In this document: positions 1 through 8,248 of the stretch, piece after piece
Layout of the letters: the number at the start of each line of letters is the position of its first letter
Numbering within the stretch: the first letter of the stretch is position 1
Origin: an uncultured Sporosarcina sp.
Lineage (GTDB): Bacteria > Bacillota > Bacilli > Bacillales_A > Planococcaceae
NCBI GenBank assembly: GCA_947644645.1
Contig: CANSAF010000020.1
Coordinates: 1 to 41,314, forward strand
Direction of reading: 5' to 3'
DNA length: 41,314 nucleotides
Notes under the pieces: generated by a model
Databases searched by the model: none
Told to the model about the DNA's origin: nothing
The model's input: only the letters and a program-made list of their open reading frames with translations
Position numbers and translations under genes: made by a program

Positions 1-32
1 TAATGCCGACGATGCCACAGGACGTGGCGGTT

Positions 33-662
33 TTAGTCGGCCTGTCCGTTAATGCGGGATAACTTAAATGCTTCTCCAACAACTGCATCTGTTTCTAGCA
101 CAAGAATGCCTACATTTTGCTCCGCATTTGGAATTGCTAATTCAGAAGCCGAGCAAATCATACCAGATGATGGTACGCCGCGCAGTTCAGCATCACGAAT
201 CACCATTCCAGATGGCATAACCGCGCCTACTTTTGCTACTACTACTTTTTGATCCGCGTCAATATTTGCCGCGCCGCAAACGATTTGTAGTTGTTCTGTT
301 CCAACATCTACCGTACAAACACTTAGTTTATCAGCATTTGGATGCTTTTCTTTTGAAACAACATGACCAATAACAAATTTTGGCGATAAATCCACATCAA
401 ACGTGTACGCTACGTTATTTTTCGTCATTGCCTGTTGTAAAGTTTCCACTAATTCCTCAGTCAATTCAACTTGACCATTTGCTTCTACTTCCGCATATGA
501 GCTTGCTTCAAAAATATTGAAACCGATAATTTCTTCTGTTTGAGCATCGCGAAGAATGACAACATCTCCGGACTGTTCAGTCGCAACCTCTTTCGGCGTA
601 TTTGTTGTTAATTGGATAAGAAATACATTCCCTACCCCTTCTTTGTTGTAAAATAAATTCAT
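33..662 (-). CDS. ytpR: YtpR-type tRNA-binding domain protein
   Basis: Stand-alone protein of 209 residues. An N-terminal part of about 90 residues resembles the DUF4479 region of YtpR. It is followed by an EMAP-II/PheT-type OB-fold tRNA-binding domain (about 96-200), recognisable by HPNADKL (107-113), VCGAAN (129-134) and the G-x-x-S-x-GM-x-CS loop (162-171). The family resembles the N-terminal tRNA-binding module of the phenylalanyl-tRNA synthetase beta chain; its role in Bacillus is undefined. The ATG is preceded by AAAGGAC, and the stop of ytpQ lies 1-2 nt upstream, so the two are probably translated from one mRNA. Family assignment is firm; function is not. Confidence 0.93.
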   Translation of the reverse strand: MNLFYNKEGVGNVFLIQLTTNTPKEVATEQSGDVVILRDAQTEEIIGFNIFEASSYAEVEANGQVELTEELVETLQQAMTKNNVAYTFDVDLSPKFVIGHVVSKEKHPNADKLSVCTVDVGTEQLQIVCGAANIDADQKVVVAKVGAVMPSGMVIRDAELRGVPSSGMICSASELAIPNAEQNVGILVLETDAVVGEAFKLSRINGQAD

Positions 663-663
663 C

Positions 664-1479
664 TTATTCTTGTCCTTTCTTTCGTGACGTACGATTTTTT
701 GCCATGATGAAAATCGGCTCTAATTGACCATTCTCATAAACAAATGACAATGACGTAACCGGCACAATACCATTTGTAAAAAATTGCATCGTCATTTGTG
801 CTAGTATATCATAGCCTGTTTTATTGCGAATGTCGCCGATGATAAGTACATCTTGATGTGGAACGGAAACCGTCATATCCCCTTCAATTTTTGAACTCAT
901 ATCTTTTAAAAAGGCTTCATTTAAAATACGACTCGCATCATAACCATCATTATTATTCACAAAGTAAAAAATATTGCCTGCTACTTCATCTTTTTTCATT
1001 TTCGTAGATAAACTGCGCACATTAAATAATGCAATTTCTTTAATGTTTTCTGCTATTTTCCCCAATTGCTCCAACATACTTTCGTCAATTAGGCGATACG
1101 TTTCACCTAAATCTAACGCGTAATAAATGCGCGTTTCCGCAGTATGTGCTTTCGTAATAAACGCATGACCACTCGCTGTTTTTTCAGCAAAAGACGTCGA
1201 ACGAATAACAGGATAAATTGTATCTTCGCCTTTAAATCCTGTTAATTGCTCTTTTTCCATCGCTCGAAAAGTTGCTGCGATTGTATAAACAACCTCATCA
1301 ATGGCTTGTTCTTTTTTCAGTTTATATTTCGCTAAAATTTCTGTTAGTGAAATTTCCATCCCCTTTTTTAATAACGTATGATCTAATCTTAATTGCTCTT
1401 TTTCTTTATCATACGTCCACTCAAAATGTTCAGAGGTTAAACGTTCCTGTAAAATCTCTACTAGTTTTTTAGACTTCAA
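664..1479 (-). CDS. ytpQ: DUF1444 family protein YtpQ
   Basis: Soluble protein of about 271 residues with the composition and length of B. subtilis YtpQ (DUF1444), a conserved Bacillales protein of unknown function that sits next to ytpR in relatives. I start it at the TTG at 1479. An AAAGGAGG lies 7 nt upstream, and the product then begins MKSKKLVEIL like its relatives; the longer open frame to 1512 would put that ribosome site inside the gene. The ribosome site overlaps the stop codon of the upstream lipoprotein gene, suggesting translational coupling. No signal peptide or membrane segment is visible. No catalytic motif is recognised. Confidence 0.88.
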   Translation of the reverse strand: MKSKKLVEILQERLTSEHFEWTYDKEKEQLRLDHTLLKKGMEISLTEILAKYKLKKEQAIDEVVYTIAATFRAMEKEQLTGFKGEDTIYPVIRSTSFAEKTASGHAFITKAHTAETRIYYALDLGETYRLIDESMLEQLGKIAENIKEIALFNVRSLSTKMKKDEVAGNIFYFVNNNDGYDASRILNEAFLKDMSSKIEGDMTVSVPHQDVLIIGDIRNKTGYDILAQMTMQFFTNGIVPVTSLSFVYENGQLEPIFIMAKNRTSRKKGQE

Positions 1480-1492
1480 TTTGAAACCTCCT

Positions 1493-2002
1493 TTAATCGA
1501 TCGATTGGACAATTTGCATCATCGACTCTAAATCTTTGGCAATCGCTTTTTCTTTCGTTTGTGTCGTGATTTTTGCACCACCCACATTGGCGATTAATTC
1601 GACTGTCTCATCTTGATTTTGAATGACTGCAACAAAGCCAAATGTATCTCCATCACTGAATTTTTTCTCATCAATTAATTCGAGATTTTCATCCGCTTGC
1701 AATAAATCATAAAATAATTGACTATCTTTCTTTTCATTCGGGTTGATAAAAAGAATGAATGGTTGTTTTCCTTTATTCAAAACAATATTTTGCGCATCAG
1801 AATTTTCATCGACTTTAAATCCTGTTGGTTTATATAATTTCACACTGTCTACTTCTTCATTTTGTGTTTTACGTTTTTCAAAGAAAACATTCTCGGCAGC
1901 TTTTATCCCATCTATCGTACGTTCTTCTACTGTTTTACCGCAAGCCGCAAGGAGTACGACCGCCGTCAGTAAAAGGACCACTAATTTCCACATTCGGAAC
2001 AA
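1493..2002 (-). CDS. small lipoprotein of unknown function
   Basis: 169 residues starting at a TTG with GGAGGAG six bases upstream (an internal ATG three codons later is too far from that site). The N-terminus has basic residues, a hydrophobic stretch and the lipobox L-A-A-C with the lipidated Cys at residue 21, so the mature protein should be anchored to the outer face of the membrane. The rest is charged and soluble with no further Cys. It occupies the place where B. subtilis carries the thioredoxin-like ytpP, but I see no CxxC motif and do not claim homology. Its TAA lies inside the ribosome binding region of ytpQ, so the two are probably co-translated. Confidence 0.82.
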   Translation of the reverse strand: MFRMWKLVVLLLTAVVLLAACGKTVEERTIDGIKAAENVFFEKRKTQNEEVDSVKLYKPTGFKVDENSDAQNIVLNKGKQPFILFINPNEKKDSQLFYDLLQADENLELIDEKKFSDGDTFGFVAVIQNQDETVELIANVGGAKITTQTKEKAIAKDLESMMQIVQSID

Positions 2003-2092
2003 TTATTTCTCCTCCTATCTACGTTTCATCACTTTAGTTTGATTTGATTATCGTTTCTTATTTTAAAGATGTTGTTTAGGAGTTGCAACCTT

Positions 2093-2620
2093 TCAGTCCT
2101 TTAATGATTGGTTCAAATACATCATTTGTCCAATTAATAATTGCATAATATGAGAAAAAAGTTCAACACGCGTAATCTTTCCAGCAGTAAATACCCCCAT
2201 TGCCCCTTCTTTTTGACGTATGTTTTTGTCATTTACATACATTTCCATGACTGGACCGAGTTCTTTTCCTTTTTTTATTTCCGCTGCAAGTTGGGAAGGT
2301 AGTGGGATTTGCGCTCCGCCCGCAGTAATGATTTTTCCATTCGGTAATGAGAGCGCTCCCCAATTGCAAATATACATCTCCTCTCCGATCAAACGCACAC
2401 CACCCTCTAATCCGATGCCAATTGCTTCCGGATGATTTTCTCGAACGAACTCGGCACGATTTACCGCGCCTAAAACCGTTTCTTCATCCCCTATAGGTTG
2501 CGCATGCACACCTGATTCCGATGCCATTTCCCGAATTATTGCTTCAGGAAAATAAGTCGTAATCACTTCTGTTGCTGCTTTTACTTTTGCTGGATTTTTT
2601 GAACCGATGATAAATTCCAT
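2093..2620 (-). CDS. DUF84 family ITP/XTP phosphatase-like protein
   Basis: About 175 residues beginning MEFIIGSKNPAK, the N-terminal signature of the DUF84/YjjX family, plus the G-IG-LEGG motif near residue 65-71. Characterised members hydrolyse inosine and xanthosine triphosphates and so keep deaminated purines out of nucleic acids; this activity is inferred from family membership. The start at 2620 follows AGGGATGAC; the longer frame to 2686 would run through the terminator hairpin of the upstream aminopeptidase gene (2667-2701), so it is rejected. Length matches the family. Confidence 0.85.
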   Translation of the reverse strand: MEFIIGSKNPAKVKAATEVITTYFPEAIIREMASESGVHAQPIGDEETVLGAVNRAEFVRENHPEAIGIGLEGGVRLIGEEMYICNWGALSLPNGKIITAGGAQIPLPSQLAAEIKKGKELGPVMEMYVNDKNIRQKEGAMGVFTAGKITRVELFSHIMQLLIGQMMYLNQSLKD

Positions 2621-2659
2621 ACTGTCATCCCTATCTTTTCTTAGTTTAATTGTTGAAAC

Positions 2660-2702
2660 AAAAATAAGAGCGTTCCTAAAATTCATTTTAAGAACAGCTC
2701 TA
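2660..2702 (-). terminator. Rho-independent terminator of the M42 aminopeptidase gene
   Basis: Read on the minus strand, a long imperfect stem (AGAGCTGTTCTTAAAAT pairing with the segment ending GGAACGCTCT) is followed by a T-rich tract. It lies directly after the ytoP stop and before the DUF84 start, so it separates these two minus-strand genes. Confidence 0.8.
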
Positions 2703-2717
2703 ATTTATGAAAAATTA

Positions 2718-3791
2718 TTAACCGTTTTGCTTAATCGTATCAATCGTTGTTTGATCACATGACTGAACTAATTTCACAAGTAACTCTTTCGCAGCTGCAT
2801 AATCATCGGTATGAATAATCGAAGATGATGTATGAATATAACGTGAACAAATCCCGATAACTGCACTTGGAATCCCTTCATTGGCCATATGCACACGTCC
2901 AGCATCCGTTCCACCTGGTGAAACAAAATACTGGTACGGGATATCATTTGATTCCGCAGTATCTAAAATAAATTCTCGCATGCCGCGATGCGTAATCATC
3001 GTGCGGTCCATAATTCGTAGAAGCGTTCCTTTCCCGAGTTGACCAAATTCTTCTTTATTACCAGAAGCGTCATTGGCAGGGCTTGCATCTAAAGCAAAGA
3101 ATAAGTCGGGCTGAATCATAGCTGCTGAAACCGCTGCACCACGAAGTCCAACTTCTTCCATTACATTCGCACCAGAATACAATGTATTTGGCAGTTCTTT
3201 ACCATGTAATTCCTTTAATAATTCAATCGACAAGCCACAACCATAGCGATTATCCCATGCTTTCGCTAAAATTTTCTTGTCGTTTGCCATTGGCGTAAAT
3301 GGACAAACAGGTACAATTTGTTGTCCCGGACGAATGCCCATTCTTTTCACATCTTCACGGTCATCCGCACCAACGTCAATTAACATATTTTTAATATCCA
3401 TCGGTTTATTGCGAACTTCATCGCTGAGTAAATGCGGAGGAATCGATCCAATCACACCAATGACTGGACCTTGATCGGTAATGACTTCAACACGTTGTGC
3501 AAGCATGACTTGGCTCCACCAACCACCAAGCGTTTGAAAGCGAATCATGCCATTTTCCGTAATTCCAGTGACCATAAAACCAACTTCGTCCATATGACCT
3601 GCTACTAAAATTTTCGGACCATTTTCTGGACCTTTGCGCACGCCAAAAATGCCGCCAAGTTGATCTTGAACGACGTCGTCTGCATATTTTTTAAGTTCTT
3701 CACGCATATAATTTCTGACTGCATGTTCATTCCCCGGCGCACCAGGTAGTTCCGTTAATGTTTTAAACATTTCTAAAGTCTCTTTTTTCAC
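2718..3791 (-). CDS. ytoP: M42 family glutamyl aminopeptidase/endoglucanase-type peptidase YtoP
   Basis: 357-residue cytosolic metallo-aminopeptidase. Metal ligands of family M42 are all visible: H66 and D68 in [10 protein letters not shown], bridging D180 in [11 protein letters not shown], the catalytic and metal Glu pair in MEEVG (E212-E213), D235 in FALDASP, and H320 in the RYIH motif. M42 enzymes form large tetrahedral particles that trim N-terminal residues from peptides. The start is a GTG with GGGGAGG seven bases upstream. It is transcribed alone, with its own terminator downstream and a hairpin-rich repeat element upstream. Confidence in family is very high; substrate preference is inferred from the YtoP relatives. 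Confidence 0.95.
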   Translation of the reverse strand: MKKETLEMFKTLTELPGAPGNEHAVRNYMREELKKYADDVVQDQLGGIFGVRKGPENGPKILVAGHMDEVGFMVTGITENGMIRFQTLGGWWSQVMLAQRVEVITDQGPVIGVIGSIPPHLLSDEVRNKPMDIKNMLIDVGADDREDVKRMGIRPGQQIVPVCPFTPMANDKKILAKAWDNRYGCGLSIELLKELHGKELPNTLYSGANVMEEVGLRGAAVSAAMIQPDLFFALDASPANDASGNKEEFGQLGKGTLLRIMDRTMITHRGMREFILDTAESNDIPYQYFVSPGGTDAGRVHMANEGIPSAVIGICSRYIHTSSSIIHTDDYAAAKELLVKLVQSCDQTTIDTIKQNG

Positions 3792-3814
3792 AAATACGTC
3801 CTCCCCACAAAATC

Positions 3815-3998
3815 AATCTCACCTCGACGTGATTGCGTCGGGATTTTGAATTGAGCAAACTCAATTTAAAATCCCTGACATCCGCCCGAAGCTTGAACTT
3901 GAATCAGCAGAGAGCTTGAATTCCCACTGATTTAAAAGAATCTCGACATTCGTCCCACCACTTATAGAAATAAGAAACTTCTGCTGAATCAAGTTAAA
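3815..3998. repeat. hairpin-rich intergenic element, probable dispersed repeat
   Basis: The 350-bp gap between the divergent ytoP and ytzB genes holds three inverted repeats: CGACG/CGTCG just before 3840, a 16-bp near-perfect hairpin at 3840-3875 (GGGATTTT-AATTGAG against its complement with a CAAA loop), and a long-range pair at 3896-3911 and 3980-3995 (one mismatch). None is followed by a T-tract, so terminator function is unlikely. The nested structure, lack of coding capacity and my recollection of similar segments in Planococcaceae intergenic regions suggest a dispersed non-coding element; copy number cannot be seen here. Confidence 0.55.
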
Positions 3999-4141
3999 TT
4001 CTATCTTGTTTTAAGTGTAAACGATTATTCAGAAAGTTGCCATCATCTTTTAGGAATTGTAATGTTTTTTAACATTCGATTACCAAGAAATTAATAATCT
4101 ATGTTACACTAAAAGAAAGACTACATAGGAGGTTTTTAATA

Positions 4142-4459
4142 ATGAAATGTAAAGATTTTCTTGCAGGTATTTTAACAGGTGTGGCGGCTGGAATTGTTGT
4201 CAAAGAATTAGTTGATCGTGCAAACCCGTATGTTTCTGCGGATGTAGCATTAAATGATATTAAAGAGCAATTTAAAAAAGAAGGACCAATCGATGGTTCT
4301 TGGATTGTCATGAAAACTGAGCCATTTGAAAATAAAATGATTTCAATGGAGGTTTATCGCGGCGGAATTTCAAGAGTGATGAACGGCGAACTCGAACAAT
4401 ATGAATTCGCTGCAGATGCAAAAACAGGAACAGTTGTCGAGCTTAAGAAACGCGTTTAA
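4142..4459 (+). CDS. ytzB: YtzB-like small PepSY-type protein
   Basis: 105 residues. A short hydrophobic segment (about residues 6-20, FLAGILTGVAAGIVV) follows a short charged N-terminus, then a compact domain (about 33-105) with the strand-turn pattern of PepSY-like proteins. It matches B. subtilis YtzB in size and in its position next to ytoP. The ATG at 4142 is preceded by TAGGAGG. An AT-rich promoter-like stretch ending in TATGTT lies about 40 bp upstream. The gene is monocistronic, with a strong terminator immediately after it. Function is unknown in the family; membrane or cell-surface association is inferred. Confidence 0.85.
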   Translation: MKCKDFLAGILTGVAAGIVVKELVDRANPYVSADVALNDIKEQFKKEGPIDGSWIVMKTEPFENKMISMEVYRGGISRVMNGELEQYEFAADAKTGTVVELKKRV

Positions 4460-4461
4460 GG

Positions 4462-4513
4462 GAGGTTGCTTGAAAAGTCGGAGTTCGTGACTTTCCAAGC
4501 GCCTCGCTTTTTT
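4462..4513 (+). terminator. terminator of ytzB, AGTTCGT-loop type
   Basis: GAGG..GCTTGAAAAGTC, loop GGAGTTCGT, then GACTTTCCAAGC..CCTC, followed by a run of T. The loop and the flanking CTCGCTTTTTTGTTTG are shared almost exactly with the terminator at 7884-7937, although the stems differ. Confidence 0.92.
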
Positions 4514-4596
4514 GTTTGCGTTGATTTTTAAGGATTTGTGGCGAATTGGTGTTTCCTAGAACTTCGCCTCTGAAATCATAACTTTTAGAACAAACT

Positions 4597-5445
4597 TTAG
4601 CGCTTCGTTCTTGCTACTGATGTTGTTATATTTTTGCCGGTTTCGTCCCATTTAACGAGTCTGTAAACCGCATCATGGTAAAAACTATACCAGTAATTTC
4701 CTTTTAATCCTTCTCCCATTAACTGCTGTTTCGCAGCAATCGAATCCATCGGATAATCATCATAAGCGAGTACCCATAACGGATTGCTATGTGCATGCGT
4801 TGGCATTAAATCCCCCATATGCAAAATCGTTTCATCATTTTGAGTTAATTTGACAACCGCATGACCATTGCTATGTCCGCCCGTATGAATCATTTCAATC
4901 CCTGGAAGAACTGTTAGCCTTTTCCGGAAAGGCTTTACTTGATGCTGTACAGGTTCCCAATTTTCCTTCCAATATGTATTTTTCGAGCGAATATTCGGGT
5001 CAAGCATTTCATCCCACTCAACGTCAGTCGTATAAATCACAGCATTCGGGAAAACGGAAACAAGTTTATCTCCCTCCCATTTCGTCAGTCCTGCCGCATG
5101 ATCATTATGCAAATGCGTCATTAAAATATAGTCTATTTCCTCAGGCTCAATCCCCAATTCAGCTAATTCTGCCAACATATTCGATTCATCGACAATACCT
5201 AAATTTCGCTTCATTTTATCACTTAATTTACCATTGCCAAGCCCCGTATCAATTAAAATATTCTTTCCTTCATAACGGATTAAAATCGGATGAGCTGCCA
5301 ATTCAATTAAGTTATTTTCGTTCACTTCATACCTTTTTGACCATAACACTTTCGGCACAGGGCCAAACATTGTTCCCCCGTCCAAATAATTTAACCCGCC
5401 GTCCAACCATGTTAAAGTCATCTCGTGAAATGTAAATTGATCCAT
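4597..5445 (-). CDS. ytnP: metallo-beta-lactamase-fold lactonase YtnP
   Basis: 282-residue metallo-hydrolase. The zinc-binding set is complete: H111-x-H113-x-D115-H116 in [13 protein letters not shown]191 in [10 protein letters not shown]212 in HMGDLMP and H257 in the C-terminal FYHDAV segment. This arrangement matches the lactonase branch (AiiA/YtnP) that opens homoserine- or butyro-lactone signals; in B. subtilis YtnP is reported as a quorum-quenching lactonase. Activity here is inferred. No signal peptide is present. The ATG follows AAGGGGTG. It is the last gene of a minus-strand run after the aminotransferase and the NERD-like gene, 31 bp from the latter. Confidence 0.9.
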   Translation of the reverse strand: MDQFTFHEMTLTWLDGGLNYLDGGTMFGPVPKVLWSKRYEVNENNLIELAAHPILIRYEGKNILIDTGLGNGKLSDKMKRNLGIVDESNMLAELAELGIEPEEIDYILMTHLHNDHAAGLTKWEGDKLVSVFPNAVIYTTDVEWDEMLDPNIRSKNTYWKENWEPVQHQVKPFRKRLTVLPGIEMIHTGGHSNGHAVVKLTQNDETILHMGDLMPTHAHSNPLWVLAYDDYPMDSIAAKQQLMGEGLKGNYWYSFYHDAVYRLVKWDETGKNITTSVARTKR

Positions 5446-5476
5446 TTAACACACCCCTTTATATTGATTCGCGTCT

Positions 5477-6457
5477 TTACTCTTCTTCCTCAGTTTCCGC
5501 ATAATCTTCTTCATCCAATAAACGACTCATTGCTGTTGTTTGTCCAACATCCAAAAGCGTTTGCGCAGCACGAAACTGTGTGAATTTTAAAGGTGTGGAC
5601 ATCTTTTTCAGCGAATTAAACCACGCATCATAAGAACGGCGGTCAATCACTTCCAAATCGAACCCACCTAACGGGTAGTCAATATACCCATTTCTTGAAA
5701 TTAAACATTTACGGACTGGAAAATCTATTTCTTGTTCTTTCAATAATTGCGTAACAATCTTTGTCATTCGATTCAAGGAAATAAGTGGATTTAATACTTT
5801 GACTTCTTCATCCCCAATTCTTTTCAACCAAAAACGATTATCTTCATCACTAAATGCTGCTAAATCTTCCGCCTCAATCACCGTAATACAGAGGCATTCA
5901 ACAGGTGTCATTAAAATAATATCTAACTCAATTGGTGCTTTTTGAAGCTTAATAATTGGATCATAAAATAATAAATAACTATCCGGTAGTTCTTGTAAGA
6001 AAGACCGCAATAATGAATCTCGCATATACTTCGGTGCAACTCTAGACTTATCCATCAATGTCGAACTCGCCCATTTAATTTGGAAATGGAATAATTGATC
6101 CAAATATAATTTGCGCAATTGTTCACGCGAATTTGGTTGATAAATCAAATTTGGATTAAAACCGAAATCATCTTCTTCCTCTTCGACTGGCTGATCTTCT
6201 ATTTCTTCTATTTCTTCTACTTCTTTTTTCCCTTTAAATAATTGTAAAAATGACGGAAATCCTTTTTTCTTTTTCGGCTCTTCTATCTCTGGGATGTGGT
6301 CTTCATCATTTTCAATCGGCAAAAGTCCACCAGCTTCCCACTGGACACTCATTCGATTCCATTGATATTTTTTGAGTCGTAGAAATTGGTTCGGATAACG
6401 CGTTAAGTCATTTTCATACCTCGAAACATAATCGAGTAACTTGACGAGTTGTGCCAT
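5477..6457 (-). CDS. NERD-like (nuclease-related domain) protein
   Basis: 326-residue cytosolic protein. The N-terminal 70 residues are basic and aromatic. They are followed by a strongly acidic low-complexity linker (about 80-125: PKKKKGF then runs of Glu/Asp) and a C-terminal domain (about 135-300). The strand pattern of that domain (IELDIILMTPVECLCITVIEAEDL) resembles NERD domains, in which a D-x-x and an E-x-K form the putative nuclease site. The E-x-K is not clearly preserved (IEAED), so enzymatic activity is doubtful. The ribosome binding site (GGGGTTGATG) is weak. It lies between dat and ytnP on the same strand, presumably one operon. Function unknown. Confidence 0.72.
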   Translation of the reverse strand: MAQLVKLLDYVSRYENDLTRYPNQFLRLKKYQWNRMSVQWEAGGLLPIENDEDHIPEIEEPKKKKGFPSFLQLFKGKKEVEEIEEIEDQPVEEEEDDFGFNPNLIYQPNSREQLRKLYLDQLFHFQIKWASSTLMDKSRVAPKYMRDSLLRSFLQELPDSYLLFYDPIIKLQKAPIELDIILMTPVECLCITVIEAEDLAAFSDEDNRFWLKRIGDEEVKVLNPLISLNRMTKIVTQLLKEQEIDFPVRKCLISRNGYIDYPLGGFDLEVIDRRSYDAWFNSLKKMSTPLKFTQFRAAQTLLDVGQTTAMSRLLDEEDYAETEEEE

Positions 6458-6522
6458 ATTTCATCAACCCCATTCTTTTACTCCTATCTTACCACTTTCT
6501 CTCTGAAAATACCTCTTTACGA

Positions 6523-7359
6523 TTAAGGTGTTTCTAATGTAAAGGCTTCTTGTAGTTGTTTCGTAATCGTACCAATTTCCCCGTTTCCGATGACTCGATC
6601 ATCGATTTGAATAATCGGCATCACTTCAGCAGTTGTGGATGTGAAGAAAAACTCATCCATTTCATAAGCTTCCTCTACCGTGAATGCTTTTTCCTCTACT
6701 GGAATATTTAATTTCTGACAAATTTGTAAAACAACTTGTCTCGTAATGCCTTCTAATATCAAATTCGAAACAGGATGCGTGCGGACGACTCCATCTTTCA
6801 CGCCAAACATATTCGTAGAAGAACCTTCCGTAACAAGACCATCTCGGTGCAACATTGCTTCTTCGCAACCCGCTTGTTTCGCTTCTTCTTTCGCGAGTAC
6901 ACTCCCGAGTAAATTTAAACTTTTAATATCGCAACGAAGCCAACGAATATCCGCGACTGTTTTCACCTTTACACCGTTTTCCATATTTGCTGTCGGGCGC
7001 TCCCCTTCAACCGTATAAGCTGTCAGAACAGCTGGCACTTCAGGCATCGGGAAATGATGTTGTCTAGCAGAAACACCACGCGTCACTTGTAAATAAACAT
7101 GCCCATTGACTAAATTGTTTTTTTCAATTAAAGCCTTCACAATCTCGACCAGTTCTTTTTCAGTATGTGAAATGGATAAATGAATTTTTGCTGCGCTATT
7201 GAATAATCGTTCAATATGCTCTTTTTCTGTAAATAATTGTCCATTATATACTTTAATTACTTCATAAACACCATCACCAAAATAATAACCACGGTCATCG
7301 ATTGAAACTTTCACTTCATCTTTCCCCGTAAACTGCCCATCAATAAAATACACTGTCAT
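6523..7359 (-). CDS. dat: D-amino-acid aminotransferase
   Basis: 278-residue fold-type IV PLP enzyme. It interconverts D-alanine and 2-oxoglutarate with pyruvate and D-glutamate, feeding peptidoglycan precursor synthesis. Visible signatures are the N-terminal DDRGYYFGDGVYEV, R at TRGVS (about 94), the PLP Schiff-base lysine K146 in DIKSLNLL, and EGSSTNMF in the cofactor-phosphate region. Length is that of Bacillus D-alanine transaminases (about 280). The ATG follows AAAGGGTC. It is divergent from ytzE, with the 300-bp gap shared. Branched-chain aminotransferase is excluded by length and motif spacing. Confidence 0.94.
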   Translation of the reverse strand: MTVYFIDGQFTGKDEVKVSIDDRGYYFGDGVYEVIKVYNGQLFTEKEHIERLFNSAAKIHLSISHTEKELVEIVKALIEKNNLVNGHVYLQVTRGVSARQHHFPMPEVPAVLTAYTVEGERPTANMENGVKVKTVADIRWLRCDIKSLNLLGSVLAKEEAKQAGCEEAMLHRDGLVTEGSSTNMFGVKDGVVRTHPVSNLILEGITRQVVLQICQKLNIPVEEKAFTVEEAYEMDEFFFTSTTAEVMPIIQIDDRVIGNGEIGTITKQLQEAFTLETP

Positions 7360-7475
7360 ACCATTCGACCCTTTCGTTTAATACTTCTCTTAAATTTTCC
7401 TATAATCGTCTACAGTTCATTTTCCCATGTTTCTCAAGGAAAGGAAAGAGAAAGTCAAATTTCCGTCAGTATGTA

Positions 7476-7504
7476 TTGAATTTTCTAATTAAATTTATTA
7501 TAAT
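7476..7504 (+). promoter_or_regulatory. sigma-A type promoter upstream of ytzE
   Basis: TTGAAT at 7476-7481, a 17-bp spacer, then a perfect TATAAT at 7499-7504. This predicts transcription starting near 7511 and a leader of about 150 nt before the ytzE start. The rest of the 7360-7659 gap holds the upstream side of dat and the short open frame 7563-7655 discussed in the findings. Confidence 0.75.
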
Positions 7505-7659
7505 GAAATAGAGTCAAACAAAACACTGACTTTTCATTAAGTATACTGAAGTCATAGGAAGGATGTGCGGCGCTTATAAATTTCAACATGTTTCATATAA
7601 CAATTCACAATCTCATGCTTTTCGTTTTGGAAACCAGATGATAAAGGAGTGTTGAACAG

Positions 7660-7875
7660 TTGAAAGAAGCTACTGAACGCATGCTCACCCGTGTTAAAGA
7701 CGTCTATATGTATATCCTTGATAATGGTACAGTGACTACACAAAACGTAGTCGATGAATTTGACATTACACCTCGTACCGCACAAAGGGATTTAAACGTG
7801 CTTGAGTACAATGAACTGGTAACAAGCCCTGTACGTGGAAAATGGACGACAACATCTAAAAAAGTTATTTCGTAA
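7660..7875 (+). CDS. ytzE: small DeoR-type HTH protein YtzE
   Basis: 71-residue protein that is essentially a lone helix-turn-helix of the DeoR family. VTTQNVVDEFDITPRTAQRD (about 25-44) carries the recognition helix, and the typical sugar-phosphate-binding C-terminal domain is absent. Length and sequence match B. subtilis YtzE. The start is a TTG at 7660 with AAAGGAGT nine bases upstream; the first internal ATG (codon 8) would remove conserved residues. A strong terminator follows. It probably acts as a DNA-binding regulator, but its targets are unknown. Confidence 0.88.
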   Translation: MKEATERMLTRVKDVYMYILDNGTVTTQNVVDEFDITPRTAQRDLNVLEYNELVTSPVRGKWTTTSKKVIS

Positions 7876-7883
7876 ATTTAAGT

Positions 7884-7937
7884 GAGGCTGACCAAAAAGT
7901 CGAAGTTCGTGACTTTTTGGTCGTCTCGCTTTTTTGT
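7884..7937 (+). terminator. terminator of ytzE, AGTTCGT-loop type
   Basis: A perfect 12-bp stem, GACCAAAAAGTC (7890-7901) with GACTTTTTGGTC (7911-7922), loop GAAGTTCGT, outer GAGGC/GTCTC pairing, then CGCTTTTTTG. Confidence 0.95.
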
Positions 7938-7946
7938 TTGTGTACG

Positions 7947-8198
7947 TTTATAGCGATGAGAAGTGTATTTATCACGCGCGGGGTCGAGTTTACAACGAGT
8001 GGAGGTGAGTTTACAAAGATCAAATGAGTTCACAGCGCGGGGGCGCGAGTTTACAACAAAGCATGACGTATTTACAGCGCAGGACGGTGAGTTTACAAAG
8101 CCTAAACGAGTTCACAGCGCAGGGCCGCGAGTTTACAACAAAACATGACGTATTTACAGCGCAGGGCGGTGAGTTTACAAAGACCATACGAGTTCATA
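7947..8198. repeat. 21-bp phased repeat array (array 1, 13 units)
   Basis: The core TTTACA (variants TTTATA, TTTATC, TTCACA, TTCATA) starts at 7947, 7968, 7989, 8010, 8029, 8050, 8071, 8092, 8111, 8132, 8153, 8174 and 8193. Spacing is 21-21-21-19 repeated three times, producing an 82-bp higher-order unit; the second and third copies are nearly identical and the first is diverged. Cores are usually preceded by GAG or GTA and often followed by GCGC. The array fills the gap between the ytzE terminator and the ytzG terminator, that is, between two convergent genes. No gene is supported here. Confidence 0.93.
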
Positions 8199-8239
8199 AA
8201 AAAAAGCGTTCAAGAAAGTCATCGACTCCTCAAACGCTT
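8197..8239 (-). terminator. terminator of the ytzG gene
   Basis: On the minus strand, AAGCGTTTGAGGAGTC pairs imperfectly with GACTTTCTTGAACGCTT and is followed by eight T residues. It starts about 10 bases after the ytzG stop and abuts the last unit of the 21-bp array. Confidence 0.9.
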
Positions 8240-8248
8240 AAATTTCTA

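Noticed and set aside
7947-8198. CRISPR array
   Set aside because: Units of about 21 bp with 6-10 bp cores, no unique 30-bp spacers and no cas genes in the window.
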